DNA of 64,000 nucleotides, taken from assembly GCA_013076295.1 (NCBI GenBank), contig RQOL01000861.1, forward strand, positions 1,116,001 to 1,180,000, in the 5' to 3' direction. Shown here one piece after another: positions 25,101 through 35,000 of the stretch. The notes beneath the pieces were generated by a model. It made no database searches. It saw nothing but the letters and a program-made list of their open reading frames with translations, and had not been told where the DNA came from. Within the stretch, counting starts at the first letter, position 1. Each line of letters starts with the position of its first letter. Source of the DNA: Sanderia malayensis. Its lineage: Eukaryota; Cnidaria; Scyphozoa; Semaeostomeae; Pelagiidae. The position numbers were made by a program, and so were the translations under genes.

Positions 25101-28100
25101 AAAATAAATATTGGGCCTGGTGAGAACTGTTAATTTAACTACACAAAGAACATTTTTATATTTCAAAAAAGGGAGATTTAAAGGGGTTAAAAGAGGCATG
25201 GTGAACTATCAAAAAGAAGCTATTATTCTAAACTGAAGTTTTATGAAATTGTACAAATATTGGAACATAGAAGAAAAAAGAAACAATGAAAAACACACCT
25301 TCAATTCTTTCGCGCAAATCATTGAGAACGCTTTCTGCTTTGGAAACATTCTCTGACAAAGCATCTGATTCAGTGCAAAGAAAATCCAATAAATCGTCTT
25401 GCCGGCGAGCAAACTGCAACAAAATACATGAGTGTAATCACTGAATGGTAAAAAGAACAAGGGAATTTTATTAAATTACGCGAGTTCGCTGTATCAAAAT
25501 ATCACTTATAAATTACAGGTTTATTTTAATAAGAAACCCCTTTATAAGGTTCATATAAGTATCAACTACAAATTCACTCGACTTTTCGCCTGAGCTTATT
25601 TTCCCTTGTTTTCAAATGTTTTCGATACTTTAAAAGTTTCCAACTTAAAAAGTTAAAAAGCTCTTGAGAAATTAAGAAACTCTGACCAGCCAGGCTTTAG
25701 CTAAGTTTCTTATAAAAAAGTGTACGGTGGAACCTTATCACTATGGTCGCCAAAAAGCCACAAAATGACTCTTTGTTGAGCGTATTGTAAGAGCGTTTCG
25801 TAGAAGAATGCGATTACCTGGTCAAAAAAGTTATTTTAATAAGGAGGCTACCATAAGACGGGCTTTAACTGAAATAAATATTATACCTCCGCTGCGTGTT
25901 TGTGGAATTTGACAGATAGGAGCAGCATTTTCCTTTTCTTTTCCATATAATCAGCAAAACTCTTGCAGACCATATCGAGGTATTTCCTTCGATGTTTCAG
26001 CTCCTTGGCAGCATAGTGATCATCTCGTATCATGCTACGACTCTGTTCTCTCAACTGCCCAAACAGATCAATGAATTGCTGCAGATTAACAGAGAATCAA
26101 TCGTGGAGCTAACTAATGCTATCATGTATGCAAACTTGCAAATATCAAGCAACGTGAAGCTGGGATAACGACAGTGACTGTTAAAACTATTTAGAACTGT
26201 TCCGTTTGTATCATTGTTAAGATAAATACACCTGGATGCTGATAACCCAGAACATAAAACGAAAACATTTCTAAACAATTGATAGAAAGATGGATTTGAT
26301 TTAAAAGTCGGTTATTTTTGGCCTCAACTTCAATAAGGCTCTTTGGATGCTTGATAAATCAATAAGCTTCGATGGTGAGGCAAAAGCATCTTATTTTCTT
26401 ATTATTTCAATGGCAATAAAATTTGTCACTAATCAAAAATAGAAGACTCTACCTTGGTCATAGTTTCGAATTCTCCGTGATCTTTTCTTAGGCAATCTGC
26501 AGTGGTCAATGAATCACCGATGTCCCAATTTTTACTCACTTTCTCAAATCCTTCCCCTGTCACGTAATCGAGCACCTAAAACCATATCAAATAAAACCAG
26601 TTAGTAATCAAAGTAATCAAACACAACTGTATGTTCCAATTCGAGGGTAAATCAAGGTTTATAATATAGATCAAAGTTTAAGATACAGATAGTTAAGTTT
26701 ATAATCAACATAGAGACAGGGATGTAAAAAGCGTTGAAAGATACAGGGCATAGGGGCACACGGAGCAATACTTCGCATAAAAGGATACTTCTTGCACAAA
26801 ACTTAAAAAATAAAAGGGCATTATAGTTCGTCTCTGGAAATTGGGAACCACCTCCTCTCCGGTTTCGACGTCCCTGTGTAGAGACAATTGTAATAAAATA
26901 ATCCACCTTATTATAGCCTTCTTCATATTCGTGGAATTTCAAGCACTGCACAAGACGCCTCTTTTTCGACTGCCAAGCCGCCATTATGGACCTCTCTTTC
27001 ACTCTCAGTCCATCCATTGCTATTTCCACATCGATAAGCGAACTGTCCATACTGTACGCTGCCACGGGGTCACCAGGTAACGGCTCGCCAGGTAAATGCA
27101 GCTCTTGGAGCACGCTCTCACCCAGAGGAACGATATTCTCGATTACTTCAAAGATGCGACTCTGAAGTAGGTCGTGTTCTGCTATGAAGTCACGGCAAAT
27201 TTCAGAATTTTCAGGAGTGGTCTTTTCTTCCAAAATGAAGGAGATCTCATTCAATTGCTTCATTGTCACTGCGTGCTTCTCAATGAACTTCTCCAAATTC
27301 TATAAAAAATATCAATATTCAGTGGAATCCCGCTATAACGAACCCCGTTTATAACGAACTTCCCGCTATTACGAACTAAAACTCCGGTCCCTTGGATTCT
27401 GGGAAGTAGTTCTTCATAAAAAAATGTCCCTTCTGTACAACGAACTCCCGCTATTGCGAACTATTTTCTCGGTCCCTACAGAGTTCGTTATAGCGGGATT
27501 CCACTGTATGCACTTTTAGGCGCAATTCTCGCAAAGTGATGCACCAATTGTCATCACTGACTGTATTATTGTCTGGATAAAGGATCATTAATGTTGCGCA
27601 TTTTACTATAAATAGGGTATTCCCCTTGGAAAGGCCTGCATGGGAAATAACGGCTGGCCTTTCAACGTCCATTAAAACTTCAAAGAATACAAAGTGTTCC
27701 TAGGCTGTATTACCATTGACTTTTCATGAATATTGGTACAACAAACAATAGCAATTACTAAGTGGGTGTGGCTTTTAGAATCGAATAACTTACAAGCCGT
27801 AGTTTGACCCAAGCATCGTGGTCGTATTGTAGGTAGCCATCCAACTCAGTGGTGAGTTCTGACTGCTCGATGTACTGGTAGATTTTTGATAAGGTTGATA
27901 GCAGAATCGTCTGCAACACAAGATAAAAGAGAATGCGTATTTTGTTCCTCGCCTGTAAACAGTGGTCAGGTCAAAAGGCAATGTTTAAAGGTCAAAGTTC
28001 AAAGTCAATATAAAGCAAGAGTATACTGTAGAACAGAAATCGATCTACAAGGAGTTGCTACCAGAGTTTTCAGACACACACCGTGCCCCGATGTATAAAG

Positions 28101-30806
28101 GAGAATCTTTAGATGAAAACGTTGGAAAAAGCTAGAAGAATCATTCAAATGTGACTCACATCAAACCCATATCCGTGTTTTTGAATTTTATAACCAAAAC
28201 TCGATCTTCTCTTCTCCCAGAAATCATCCGGTTTCACAATCAGTACCTGTCGCACCATGTATAGGGAGTCCTAAAAAAAGTAAATAGTCTGATCAAAGTC
28301 TGGTCAAAGTTTTCATTTACGCGCACACCATTCTATCTACAGGTACGTCCATCCTGCTTATAAATTATAGAATTCTATCATTACGATTCCCTTATAATAT
28401 CTATGTTCTCTTTGCCATACATAAGCCAATCGCGCGTAGCTCGGACCAGGTACGTCAATGCACTTCAGTGCGTTATTTTCATTGGAAGGGACAGTGGGAT
28501 CATATGGGGTGAAAATTTGAAACACAAGCAAATCTAAATCGTTGAAAAGGACAAAAAAAACTAATGAAGAGACTGCTGATTATTTTATTCCACCCAAAGG
28601 AATGAAACTCCCCGTTCGCTTGAGGTTAGGCTGTGAAAGTTTTCCAGTGGCGTTCGTCAAAGTAAAATCACGCAAAATGAAAAAACATACCGCGACAACT
28701 TTGATCAGATTCTTTGTTTCCTTCCACGCGTTGCCCCTCAGGTCGAGTATTATTGTAAAGCCCTTCTCTCTGTGCTCTTGGCTGTAAAACAACAAATCAA
28801 TATCATTATTATTATATTTTATTTTATTGCCGTTACATCATTTTTATTATTGTTACTCGTACTATAATCATCTCATGCAATTTTCTCATGCGTCGAAGCA
28901 TTTTTCATTTCGAGAAAATCGCCCCCGCAGATCCCACCACAGTGCCCCATGTAGCGAAAAAACCCCTAGTTATGGGCACAACAGTAAAAATCCGCATATA
29001 AGAACCTATCATTTTAAGAACTTTCAGGCTAAATTTCACCTCAAAACAATAATAACAATAGCCTGTTGTTTTTTAACAATAGGCCGTGTGCAAAATCTAC
29101 AGGTTCTTTTTTACATGTGGATATTTACTGTATTGGGATCCTTGCACCAATTTTCCCCGTTGTGGAAATATTGTCCCGTAATTAAGAAGCAAGTGTTTCG
29201 GATTACGCCTTTTTGTTTACAAGTACTTCCTATTGTATCGTTTTCCAATTGCTATTTTAAAATACGAGCCAAAAAGTGGTTTCTTATTAGCGAGGCCCCA
29301 CTGTATCGTGTATGGCGTGAGTAAAGGCGTTAATTAATATTTGTTGAAATCAGAATACGGGGGTCTACTAAATGAGTCGTTTAATCGAAGGGTTACGGTA
29401 ACTGCCGTGGTATTAACCGCATCGCATGTACCTTGGTATTCTGTCCAGATATTGAAGTGTAGTTGAAAGTTCTTCGTAATATAACGTTGAGTTACTTGGA
29501 TTATTTTTATTTGCCTGGATAGCGATGATGCACCTTCCATTCTTGTCCAATCCACCTGAAATGCATGTACAAAAGTAATATTGTTTTCTTAAAGCGCGGG
29601 GAGCGGTGAGGGCCGGCATAAAAGAATCAAGTCAAGAATAATCGCAGAGCTCTGCTCAAAACAATAGAAGAAACAATATATAAACAATTTTATAGAATTT
29701 TTTATAAAATGGGCTGGATGCAAATTACACGGGTTCTTGTATGCGGGTTTTATCTGTACATAATTGTCTCAGTGTATATTATAAATATAAACATTAAAAT
29801 CTTTTATCAAGAGGGGATGAAAAAAATTCATAGGGTGCTTGAAAACTTTATGTCAGGCGCTAATTACATAGGATTGTCACAAGTAATTTAATTTTCTTAA
29901 TTCACTGTGGTAATTAGTTAAAACCTTTCTCATGAAAATTAAATTATGTTTTTAGATCAAACATTACTACCTGACAAAAATGCATGTTTTTGCTGTAGAA
30001 CGTCTGAAACTGCAGACGCTTTTAATTCACTGGGAAGCAAGGTCTCTGAAAACAAATTAAGCATTCTTTAAATAAATAGGCATTGTTTTACTGAATAAAG
30101 AAACAACCTGCCAAAACAGAGATATGACTGCGTTTGTAGATAATGATTCCGTTTTGAAATCAATTGAAAATTGAGATGTGGCATATTAGTGTGTGAGTGC
30201 AGGGTTAACCACAAGAAGATTGTGGACAAAAAATGTGCCGCTAATTTTCAAAAAATATTTTATCAAGAACAGTTATATAAAACAAACCAGCTTCAAATAG
30301 ACTTTCTTCTCTTTCATTTTCAAAGCTTTTACAACAAACCACGTTATCCATTCCGGATCTTTTTCAAAGTCTAAACAAACCTTAAATTCGACTCATCAAG
30401 CCAAATTGGCTCATACAATTCCCAACAAAGATGACTAGGTTTTGTTTAATTTTCAAACAAAATTCGCTGCATTCACAGCAGCATAATAAAGATGATAACC
30501 TAATATCAATTTGAAACTTCCTTTGATCTTTTTATGCACACAGTGAAACTGTTTCCTTAATACGCCTAATAAATGTGAATATTTCTAAGGTGGCGTGCTG
30601 TGTTCGATTTAGGCCCTCTGTTGTGCACAAAATAAGCATGTATTATATACCCAAAACAACAAAGACTTACTTTTGGGTGAGACGCTTCTTGTAACATCGG
30701 GTGTAGAACGACTCTTTTTCTTTGATATTCTCCTTGATGTTCGTCGTGCTATACCCCACAAACCTGAATTAGTTAAACTACTGTCGTCTTCGGAAACAGA
30801 CGCCAT
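1127..30806 (-). CDS. Trio/Kalirin-like SEC14 + spectrin-repeat protein, 5' part (3' end outside window)
   Basis: Thirty exons on the minus strand give 1906 codons in one continuous frame. Exons, in transcription order: 30671-30806, 29971-30045, 29432-29555, 28691-28781, 28160-28270, 27794-27910, 26907-27299, 26453-26575, 25887-26078, 25299-25413, 24308-24555, 23617-23739, 23240-23431, 22355-22816, 21659-21781, 17534-17737, 15777-16136, 15022-15144, 13274-13465, 8467-8733, 7862-7984, 7295-7486, 6554-6727, 6058-6237, 5044-5166, 4055-4246, 3586-3912, 3188-3310, 2083-2274, 1127-1447. All introns read GT-AG and phases match at every junction. The start ATG at 30806 has a good context (AAGATGG) and opens a basic, serine-rich leader. 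Residues about 70-218 form a SEC14/CRAL-TRIO domain; the remainder is spectrin-like helices. Trio and Kalirin, known Rac/Rho exchange factors, have this order followed by DH-PH domains, which would lie beyond the left edge if present. Family assignment is strong; orthology and GEF activity are not shown. Confidence 0.85.
1552..1730. mobile_element. MITE, TTATAAGAAAC family (copy 1)
   Basis: Inverted termini run from TACACG followed by a T-rich tract and TATAAGAAAC to the mirror-image TTCTTATAAAAA...CGTGTA. An inner inverted pair surrounds CTACTAGTA. Similar elements occur at 39817-40236 and 54683-54793, with a diverged relative at 57698-58036. It sits in an intron of the Trio-like gene and has no coding capacity. 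Confidence 0.7.
2451..2890. mobile_element. Compound inverted-repeat element
   Basis: The outer ends are inverted copies of ACTTTATACGGCCGC plus about ten further matching bases. Two more copies of this terminus lie inside, so the region reads as one 86-bp palindromic unit (2451-2537) and a second, longer unit (about 2632-2890). It lies in the intron between exons 28 and 29 of the Trio-like gene. Confidence 0.65.
3007..3159. mobile_element. MITE, CGCATATAAGAACC family (copy 1)
   Basis: Starts TACAG and ends CTGTA with inverted termini carrying CCGCGCATAAAAACC on one side and GGTTCTTATATGCGGG on the other. The interior includes GCATCCAGCC and CAGCCTGGAAGG. The TA dinucleotide at both ends fits Tc1/mariner-type target duplication. 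Confidence 0.6.
3586..5166 (-). other. Spectrin module 6 (exons 25-27)
   Basis: A exon 5044-5166 (41 codons, VITWIHEQGEKLF), B exon 4055-4246 (64 codons, RATIEVENHL to FYSSAEK) and C exon 3586-3912 (109 codons). The C exon ends with HLWEAHKQKLQDSVSVCHFEQ, a canonical spectrin helix. All junctions are phase 0 with AG acceptors and GT donors. Confidence 0.75.
5620..6000. repeat. Degenerate TTAGGTTCTTG-rich repeat tract
   Basis: Loose repetition of short units such as TTAGGTTCTTG and GTTCTTGTTAG over roughly 380 bases in the intron between exons 24 and 25 of the Trio-like gene. Units vary and spacing is irregular. The small ORF running through it has repeat-like composition and is not taken as a gene. 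Confidence 0.5.
6058..7984 (-). other. Spectrin module 5 (exons 21-24)
   Basis: A exon 7862-7984 begins VSSWVTNIGEEFL. B exon 7295-7486 has 64 codons. The C unit is split by a phase-0 intron into 6554-6727 (58 codons, LLKKLQQLEDEL to EELKR) and 6058-6237 (60 codons, CPGEESLDRD to FEKEIRK). The second half carries LWEQRETKLKSHKRF, the conserved W..R..KL helix. The last exon has no in-frame Met near its start and was identified by its splice sites and helix pattern. Confidence 0.74.
7651..7766. mobile_element. TA-flanked MITE
   Basis: Inverted termini CAGTAATGTTTCGATTAAACG and its near mirror image at the right end, with TA on both sides. About 112 bp long, with GGGGCGT repeats inside. No coding capacity. 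This suggests a Tc1/mariner or pogo derivative. Confidence 0.65.
8734..13273. other. Large intron (exons 19-20) of the Trio-like gene
   Basis: About 4.5 kb with no exon I can support. It is AT-rich with low-complexity A/T stretches, a short tandem of AAACAAATAC-like units near 10915-10975, and a stretch at about 11150-11640 whose minus-strand translation is broken by stops but reads unusually well. Short palindromic GCGCCC/GGGCGC segments occur near 10310-10345. Confidence 0.5.
14875..14988. repeat. Short tandem duplications
   Basis: A 33-bp unit containing GGATCAGGTAAAATGCATTT is present twice (starting at 14875 and 14908). It is followed by two copies of a unit containing CATATGATCGACATG. 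The array ends just downstream of the donor of exon 18 on the minus strand. Confidence 0.7.
15283..15480. repeat. Degenerate minisatellite, ATCTAACTCCAAATGATC
   Basis: About eight imperfect copies of a unit close to ATATCTAACTCCAAATGATC lie in the intron between exons 17 and 18 of the Trio-like gene. Copies differ by substitutions and small indels. Confidence 0.75.
16371..16738. mobile_element. MITE with TTA target duplication (Harbinger-like)
   Basis: Inverted termini GAGCCTGTTCATATGAGC and the mirror of GCTCGTGTGAACAGGCTC, each flanked by TTA. A 3-bp TTA/TAA duplication is typical of PIF/Harbinger elements. The interior has further copies of the TTCATATG and GCGGGC motifs. It lies in the 16137-17533 intron. 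Confidence 0.6.
18087..18130. repeat. Perfect 17-bp hairpin
   Basis: GATAATGGAGGAGAGAA is followed by a 10-nt loop and its exact reverse complement. It lies in the intron between exons 15 and 16 of the Trio-like gene, just after a tandem pair of CAGCTAAATTTCGCGATGT units (about 18007-18062). Confidence 0.8.
20567..20603 (+). other. Potential G-quadruplex tract
   Basis: Seven runs of three or more G on the plus strand within 37 bases (GGGTGGGGAAAGGG-type units). On the transcribed minus-strand gene this lies on the template strand of an intron. Confidence 0.6.
21791..21945. repeat. 52-bp tandem repeat, three copies, next to a splice acceptor
   Basis: Three nearly identical 52-bp units starting at 21791, 21843 and 21895, each beginning ATGACACAGGTAATGATAA. 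The first copy lies eight bases upstream (in the minus-strand sense) of the AG acceptor for exon 15, so the presumed branch and pyrimidine region is within the repeat. Confidence 0.85.
22355..23739 (-). other. Spectrin module 2 (exons 12-14), with an acidic insert
   Basis: A exon 23617-23739 (41 codons, beginning ALIWLKEL), B exon 23240-23431 (64 codons, ending EKFHNVANK), C exon 22355-22816 (154 codons). The C exon is the longest in the array. It lacks the usual W..R..KL..C helix and carries an acidic stretch rich in Glu and Asp before its end, so this module is structurally divergent. Confidence 0.72.
24043..24189. mobile_element. MITE, CGCATATAAGAACC family (copy 2)
   Basis: Nearly the same sequence as the element at 3007-3159, including ACATCCAGCCTATTGTTC and the closing CATATGCGGGTGTTCACTG. 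Diverged relatives occur at about 7058-7203, 28979-29132 and 29601-29759. All of these lie in introns of the Trio-like gene. Confidence 0.6.
24308..26575 (-). other. Spectrin module 1 (exons 8-11)
   Basis: Module of A exon 26453-26575 (41 codons), B exon 25887-26078 (64 codons) and a C unit split into 25299-25413 and 24308-24555. The C unit is interrupted by a phase-1 intron, the only departure from phase 0 in the spectrin region. It ends in RKLKLQQCLQLRTCERDAEQ, which is very close to the Trio helix of the same position. Each A-B-C module of about 200-260 residues corresponds to roughly two spectrin repeats. Confidence 0.75.
24610..25200. other. Purine-rich low-complexity intron stretch
   Basis: Plus strand is strongly A/G-rich (runs such as GAAGGAAGGAGGG and AAAGAAGAAGA). 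Minus-strand ORFs here encode only Phe/Leu/Ser-rich sequence that follows from this composition. It lies within intron 10 of the Trio-like gene. Confidence 0.65.
26907..27299 (-). other. Exon 7: linker and first spectrin helices after SEC14
   Basis: A 131-codon phase-0 exon directly after the SEC14 domain. It ends in SKKRRLVQCLKFHEYEEGYNK, the basic helix with a Gln-Cys pair that recurs at the end of the other long (C-type) exons and corresponds to the RKLKL.QC helix of Trio. It supplies the first full spectrin unit before the repeated A-B-C exon modules begin. Confidence 0.75.
27320..27506. mobile_element. MITE with 24-bp terminal inverted repeats
   Basis: Ends CAGTGGAATCCCGCTATAAC and the exact mirror GTTATAGCGGGATTCCACTG, with internal copies of the ACGAACT motif. 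These CAGTGGAATCCCGCTATAACGAAC-like termini, shown here only in part, resemble pogo/Tigger-type ends seen in many invertebrates. It sits just upstream of exon 7 of the Trio-like gene. Confidence 0.75.
27794..30045 (-). other. SEC14/CRAL-TRIO domain exons of the Trio-like gene
   Basis: Exons 2-6 encode the lipid-binding-type SEC14 domain. Visible landmarks match the Trio/Kalirin SEC14 pattern: HAFLSGGLDKNGR, then a short IPS segment leading to GFTIILDLRGNAW, then VLIVKPDDFWEKRRSSFG, then ELTTELDGYLQYDHDAW. Exon 2 (29971-30045) is only 75 nt and does not stand out as an ORF; it was found because its phase (2 nt in, 1 nt out) and sequence bridge exons 1 and 3. From exon 4 onward nearly every junction is phase 0. 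In Trio the domain is thought to bind lipids or act as an internal targeting module; the ligand here is unknown. Confidence 0.85.
28979..29132. mobile_element. MITE, CGCATATAAGAACC family (diverged copy)
   Basis: Opens with CAGTAAAAATCCGCATATAA and closes with a mirror-like TTTACATGTGGATATTTACTG. The interior differs from the copies at 3007 and 24043, but termini and size agree. Confidence 0.5.
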
Positions 30807-32019
30807 CTTCTTGCAATATGTCCTGTTTGCCTTTTACAGGTACCACCTTCACACCTATGCCACCCAACCACAGCAAACTTGTTAAATAGCTGCACTTCCT
30901 GGTACAGTGTTATTGATGGTTATCAACTTCAAACATCACTTTCTGTATATTTTTTCATTTTCATTTAGGTTCAATACTGTTCTTCTAATGGCTTGCCCAA
31001 ACAGAAGAGTGACTTTAATTATCAGCTCGTTAGAGTTTCCAGACTTTTCAACCTGCTTCGTGAAAAATAGCCCTCATAAACATACATGCCGAGTGGTAAA
31101 AGTTGATAAATAATTGTCTCTGTGTCTAATCCATGGGTATTAGCAAGTTTCCAAAACAATCCAGCAATGAGTTAACAATGAAAACTTCTAAAAAACACAA
31201 GTATCTGTTAAAACATTTTCACGGCAGGACTTGCCAGTTGGCATTGAAAAAGATGAATATTTGCTTGGAAAAGAAAGAAATGTTAGAGGCATAGGGACTC
31301 AAAGAGAGGATGATAGAAATCGATTAATTTTTGTCAATCAGGTTTCAAAGAGCTGCCAACGTAAATGTTTAACCGAAACGTTTCTTCATTTACAGCCATT
31401 ATTCTCTTGTTTGCTAATATCTCCATGATCTCCGCAGGAACAAAACACAATGAAAGTCAACTCTTCTGCTCTCAGTCATAATTTTAAAAATTCATAAAGC
31501 TATCATTCTACAATCTTGATTTTACAAACTATTCCCAAAGCTAATTATACACATATAAAAACAATCAGATGCTAAAAATTAATGCTTGAAACTAGTTAGA
31601 CAATAAATACACTTGAATCTTGATATGCCGACCAACAACAGGGATGTGTATGTGAACAAGGAATGATGAGCCTTGAATCAAAACATCCACGAACGTCCTC
31701 TATTCATGTTTGTCAATGCTCAGTTTTCAAGCGGTACACATGGTCGACACATCAAGATATAACTGTATATATCTGAGTATCAGAAAGAAAATAATATAAT
31801 AATATTGCAAAAACAATTTTATTGATCCACAGTCAAAACCATGGAGAGGGGGCAATGGAGTAACTTTCCCCATGAAGGAATATTTACTTTTGTTCAAAAG
31901 TCTTAAAGTGTCTTATCTCCAAGGCCATGTAAACAGTTGTATGATACGACATCACATTGAAAATACCTGGACCTGACAATATCGCTGTAGTACAAAATGA
32001 TCGCTCGCTGTTGTATACA
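30807..32019. other. Intergenic region between two minus-strand genes
   Basis: Should hold the promoter and 5' UTR of the Trio-like gene and the 3' UTR of the coiled-coil gene. A minus-strand AATAAA lies at 31818-31823, about 200 bases after the stop of the latter. No other gene is supported; the plus-strand ORF at 31231-31428 has no recognisable features. Confidence 0.5.
31818..31823 (-). terminator. Polyadenylation signal AATAAA of the coiled-coil gene
   Basis: AATAAA on the minus strand, about 200 nt after the stop codon at 32020. This is a standard distance for a 3' UTR. Confidence 0.5.
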
Positions 32020-35000
32020 TTAATTATTTTCTTCTGGTATCGTAGGTAACTTCGGAGCAGGTGGTGCTTCATCTTTGGGTGTGAATGGCCTCAGGTCGGT
32101 GAAAGGGAACAACATGGCGGGCAGCAAATCGAAATATGAAAATGTAAACGCTCTCGTCAGTTTCTGGTTCAATTCCAAGAACCATTTACTATTTTTCATA
32201 CCTTCCCAAAATTTGGCACGTTCAAGAAGCAATCGGTGAAATTCTGCCAACTTCTGCATCTTAATTCTCAACTCTTCCTCTTCAACCATACGTTTTTCCC
32301 TTTCCAATTTTTGTCTCTCTTCTTCTTGTCTCAGTCGTTCTTCTTCATCCAGTTTCTTCTGCCGTTGGTATTCCAACCGCTCATCTTCCTCCATCTGTTT
32401 CAATTTCTCTTCTTCCTGGCGACGCATCTCCTCTTCCAGTTCCCTTGCTAATCTTTCCTTCTCGCGTTTCAACTCTTCTTCCCTTCTCAATCGCGCCGCT
32501 ATTGCCGCTTTCATCTTCATTTGCTCTTCCCTCTCTCGTCTTGCTCTGTCCTTTTCTAATTCTAATCTTCTCATCTTCTCATTTTCTTCCTTCTCTTTCT
32601 TCATCCTATCCTGCTCTGCTAATTCCTTTTGCTTCCTGTAATCCTCCATTCTTCTTTGCATTTCCAACTCTTCTTCCTGTCTCAATTTCTCAACTTTTTC
32701 AGCCTCGAGAAGCGCTCTCTTCTTCGCCTCTTCGCGTTCCTTTCTCTTCTGCTCGACTTTCAATCTTCTTCTCTCGGCTGCAAGCATTCTTCCTCTCGCC
32801 CTTGCGGCCGCAATCCGTTCCTCGTTGCCATCTTCATTGGCCGACATAACAAAAGATCCTTCAGTTTCCGTTTCAGTCAACGTGTCTCTTCTTATCAAGC
32901 TGACTTGCTTCAAAAACTCAGCTTTCTCCTGCACATCTGATTTCACTTCAATCTTATCCTCCACATCGGCTCTCGGATGCATCACATCATCACTGCTTTT
33001 AACTGGCTTTTCTGCAGCTGTTTTGATCGTGATGGGAACATCGTATTTATCAATGACTTTCTCGATTGTTTTAGCATCCTTCATACTTTTACTATCACCA
33101 TCACTTACTCTAACATCTTCATTAACAATCAATTCTTCCACGTCTTTGCTTTCATTGTTACTACCTTTACTCTTCTCACTATCTGCTTTAACTTCTTTCT
33201 TTTCAACATCCAACATCTTTCCCTCCTCTCCAATGATATTGCTATTACTCTTATTCTTCTGACCATCAGCATCTTTTTTACCAGCTTTCTTTTTCCCTTT
33301 TTTCCCTGTGACGGCCTTACTTTTGGCGGGAACAACATCAGTTGCCTTCTTCTTTCCTTCATCCACTCGACTCAGTCCTTTCGGTGTTTTGCTTTCCTTC
33401 ACTTTTCCAGCATAAAATGGCGGAGAAGCAGCCGTTCTATCGTGCTTGCGTCCTTTTTTATGCTTTGAAGGCTTCTTGTCGACCAACTCCTTCGATTCTT
33501 TCAAATCCTTCACATCATTCACTATAGAATTCAAAGCCTTTTGAAAAATTTCGTCCGTTGTTTCTCGCACAATAACCTTAGCTGTATCAACCCCCTTCTT
33601 CGATGATTTGTCTTCTTCCGCAATTGTCGGCTCGACCTTCTCAGATGTCGTAGATGACTTTGCCGGACCAACATAACCAATAATGTCCACTTGGATGTCA
33701 GATTCAGATATGACGTCATCCGACTTGCCCGATCCAAATTTATCTTCTACAGGATTATCTGGAGACAACAAAGCAGACCAAATTATAACAAGACCCTGTG
33801 ATGGCTGCAGAATTAGCAACTCAATCTTAGATAATAAACTATAATTTACCACCTTCCAATATGGCTTTGCTTTCGTTTATCGTTGGCTTAGGACTACGCT
33901 GATTTATCTTCTTGTCAATTAAATTTTCCAAACTGGCAACATTGGCCTTGAGTTCATTAATATCAACCAAACCTAAGCAAGGAAGAAGAAATAATTTAAA
34001 AGAACAACATTAAAACTTGCCTAGGCCATCAATGCATGTTTGAGAATAAAAAGAAAACAATTCCTCAAAATAATTCCACCACATGCAATTATATGTTCAC
34101 AATGGGAACTCTATAATTAAGCTTCTAAAAGCTACGTTACAACGCCATCCATATGTGACCACTTTAACACACCCTGTTAGCTTGGAAACGCTCGTTCGCA
34201 TACAAAGGAAACATAAAAATACAAGGAGACGATTAAGCATCGGAAACATTTACAGTAGAACCCCCGGGAAAGAGTACAACTGCTGTTAATAATCAAATAG
34301 GATTACGAATATGACGGGGGTCTTCAAACTTACGGGTGCGCTTGCTTGACAGTGATGAAATTGATCTTGCAGCAGTTGCGTCTTTAGAGCTCTTTCCTCG
34401 GAATCTTGACTCGGATTCTGATCTTCCTCTCTCAAGTTTCGAAGATGTGACTGCTGTTGAAATAAGTTAAGAACAAAATATCAGAAAAGTTTCAATCAAT
34501 TTGTCTAATTAAACGATGCAGTCAAAGTAATGAAGCTCAACAGTAATGCCAAATATAAATACTTTGATTAATGTTCTTTTCGAATAGCTCTCCAAACGCA
34601 ACAGAGGCGACTTTCATGTCCTCAACAAGATCCATTCCTGACTTAGGCCGTGACAAAGCGGAGCGTGCAGCAGCCCTTGCTTGAGAATGGAGAGTAGTTG
34701 AACTGATAAAACTTCCTTCTGAATCCCTGTGTACTGACTGCACGCGATCGGACACCCTCTGTTCTGATCCTGAATGCTCGTCGTGGTGATGAAAATCACT
34801 GTGATCACTTATTATGTCAATCGATTCTGTGATTGTTTTATCTGTTAAAAACGTCTTTCCACGGGATAAGCCTTCCTCGGCGTCGTTGTCTGAAAAAAAA
34901 CATATGAAAATACTCTTAGTTTGCGTAACCATGCATTCAATATCCATTGGCACATCGTGGAAACTCTACCTGACTGCCCCCCCCCCCCCAACCCTCCACA

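Noticed and set aside
24610..25199. Long Phe/Leu/Ser-rich minus-strand ORFs
   Set aside because: They mirror a purine-rich low-complexity stretch, lack splice or domain support, and lie inside intron 10 of the Trio-like gene.
32236..33468. Several plus-strand ORFs rich in Ser, Phe and Leu
   Set aside because: Antisense shadows of the Glu/Lys-rich coiled-coil exon of the KIAA2012-like gene.
33759..33852. N-terminal extension of the long ORF ending at 32020 (start MVNYSLL)
   Set aside because: This part is intron: an AG acceptor at 33759-33760 joins the upstream exon in the correct phase, and exon 8 ends with a donor at 33852.
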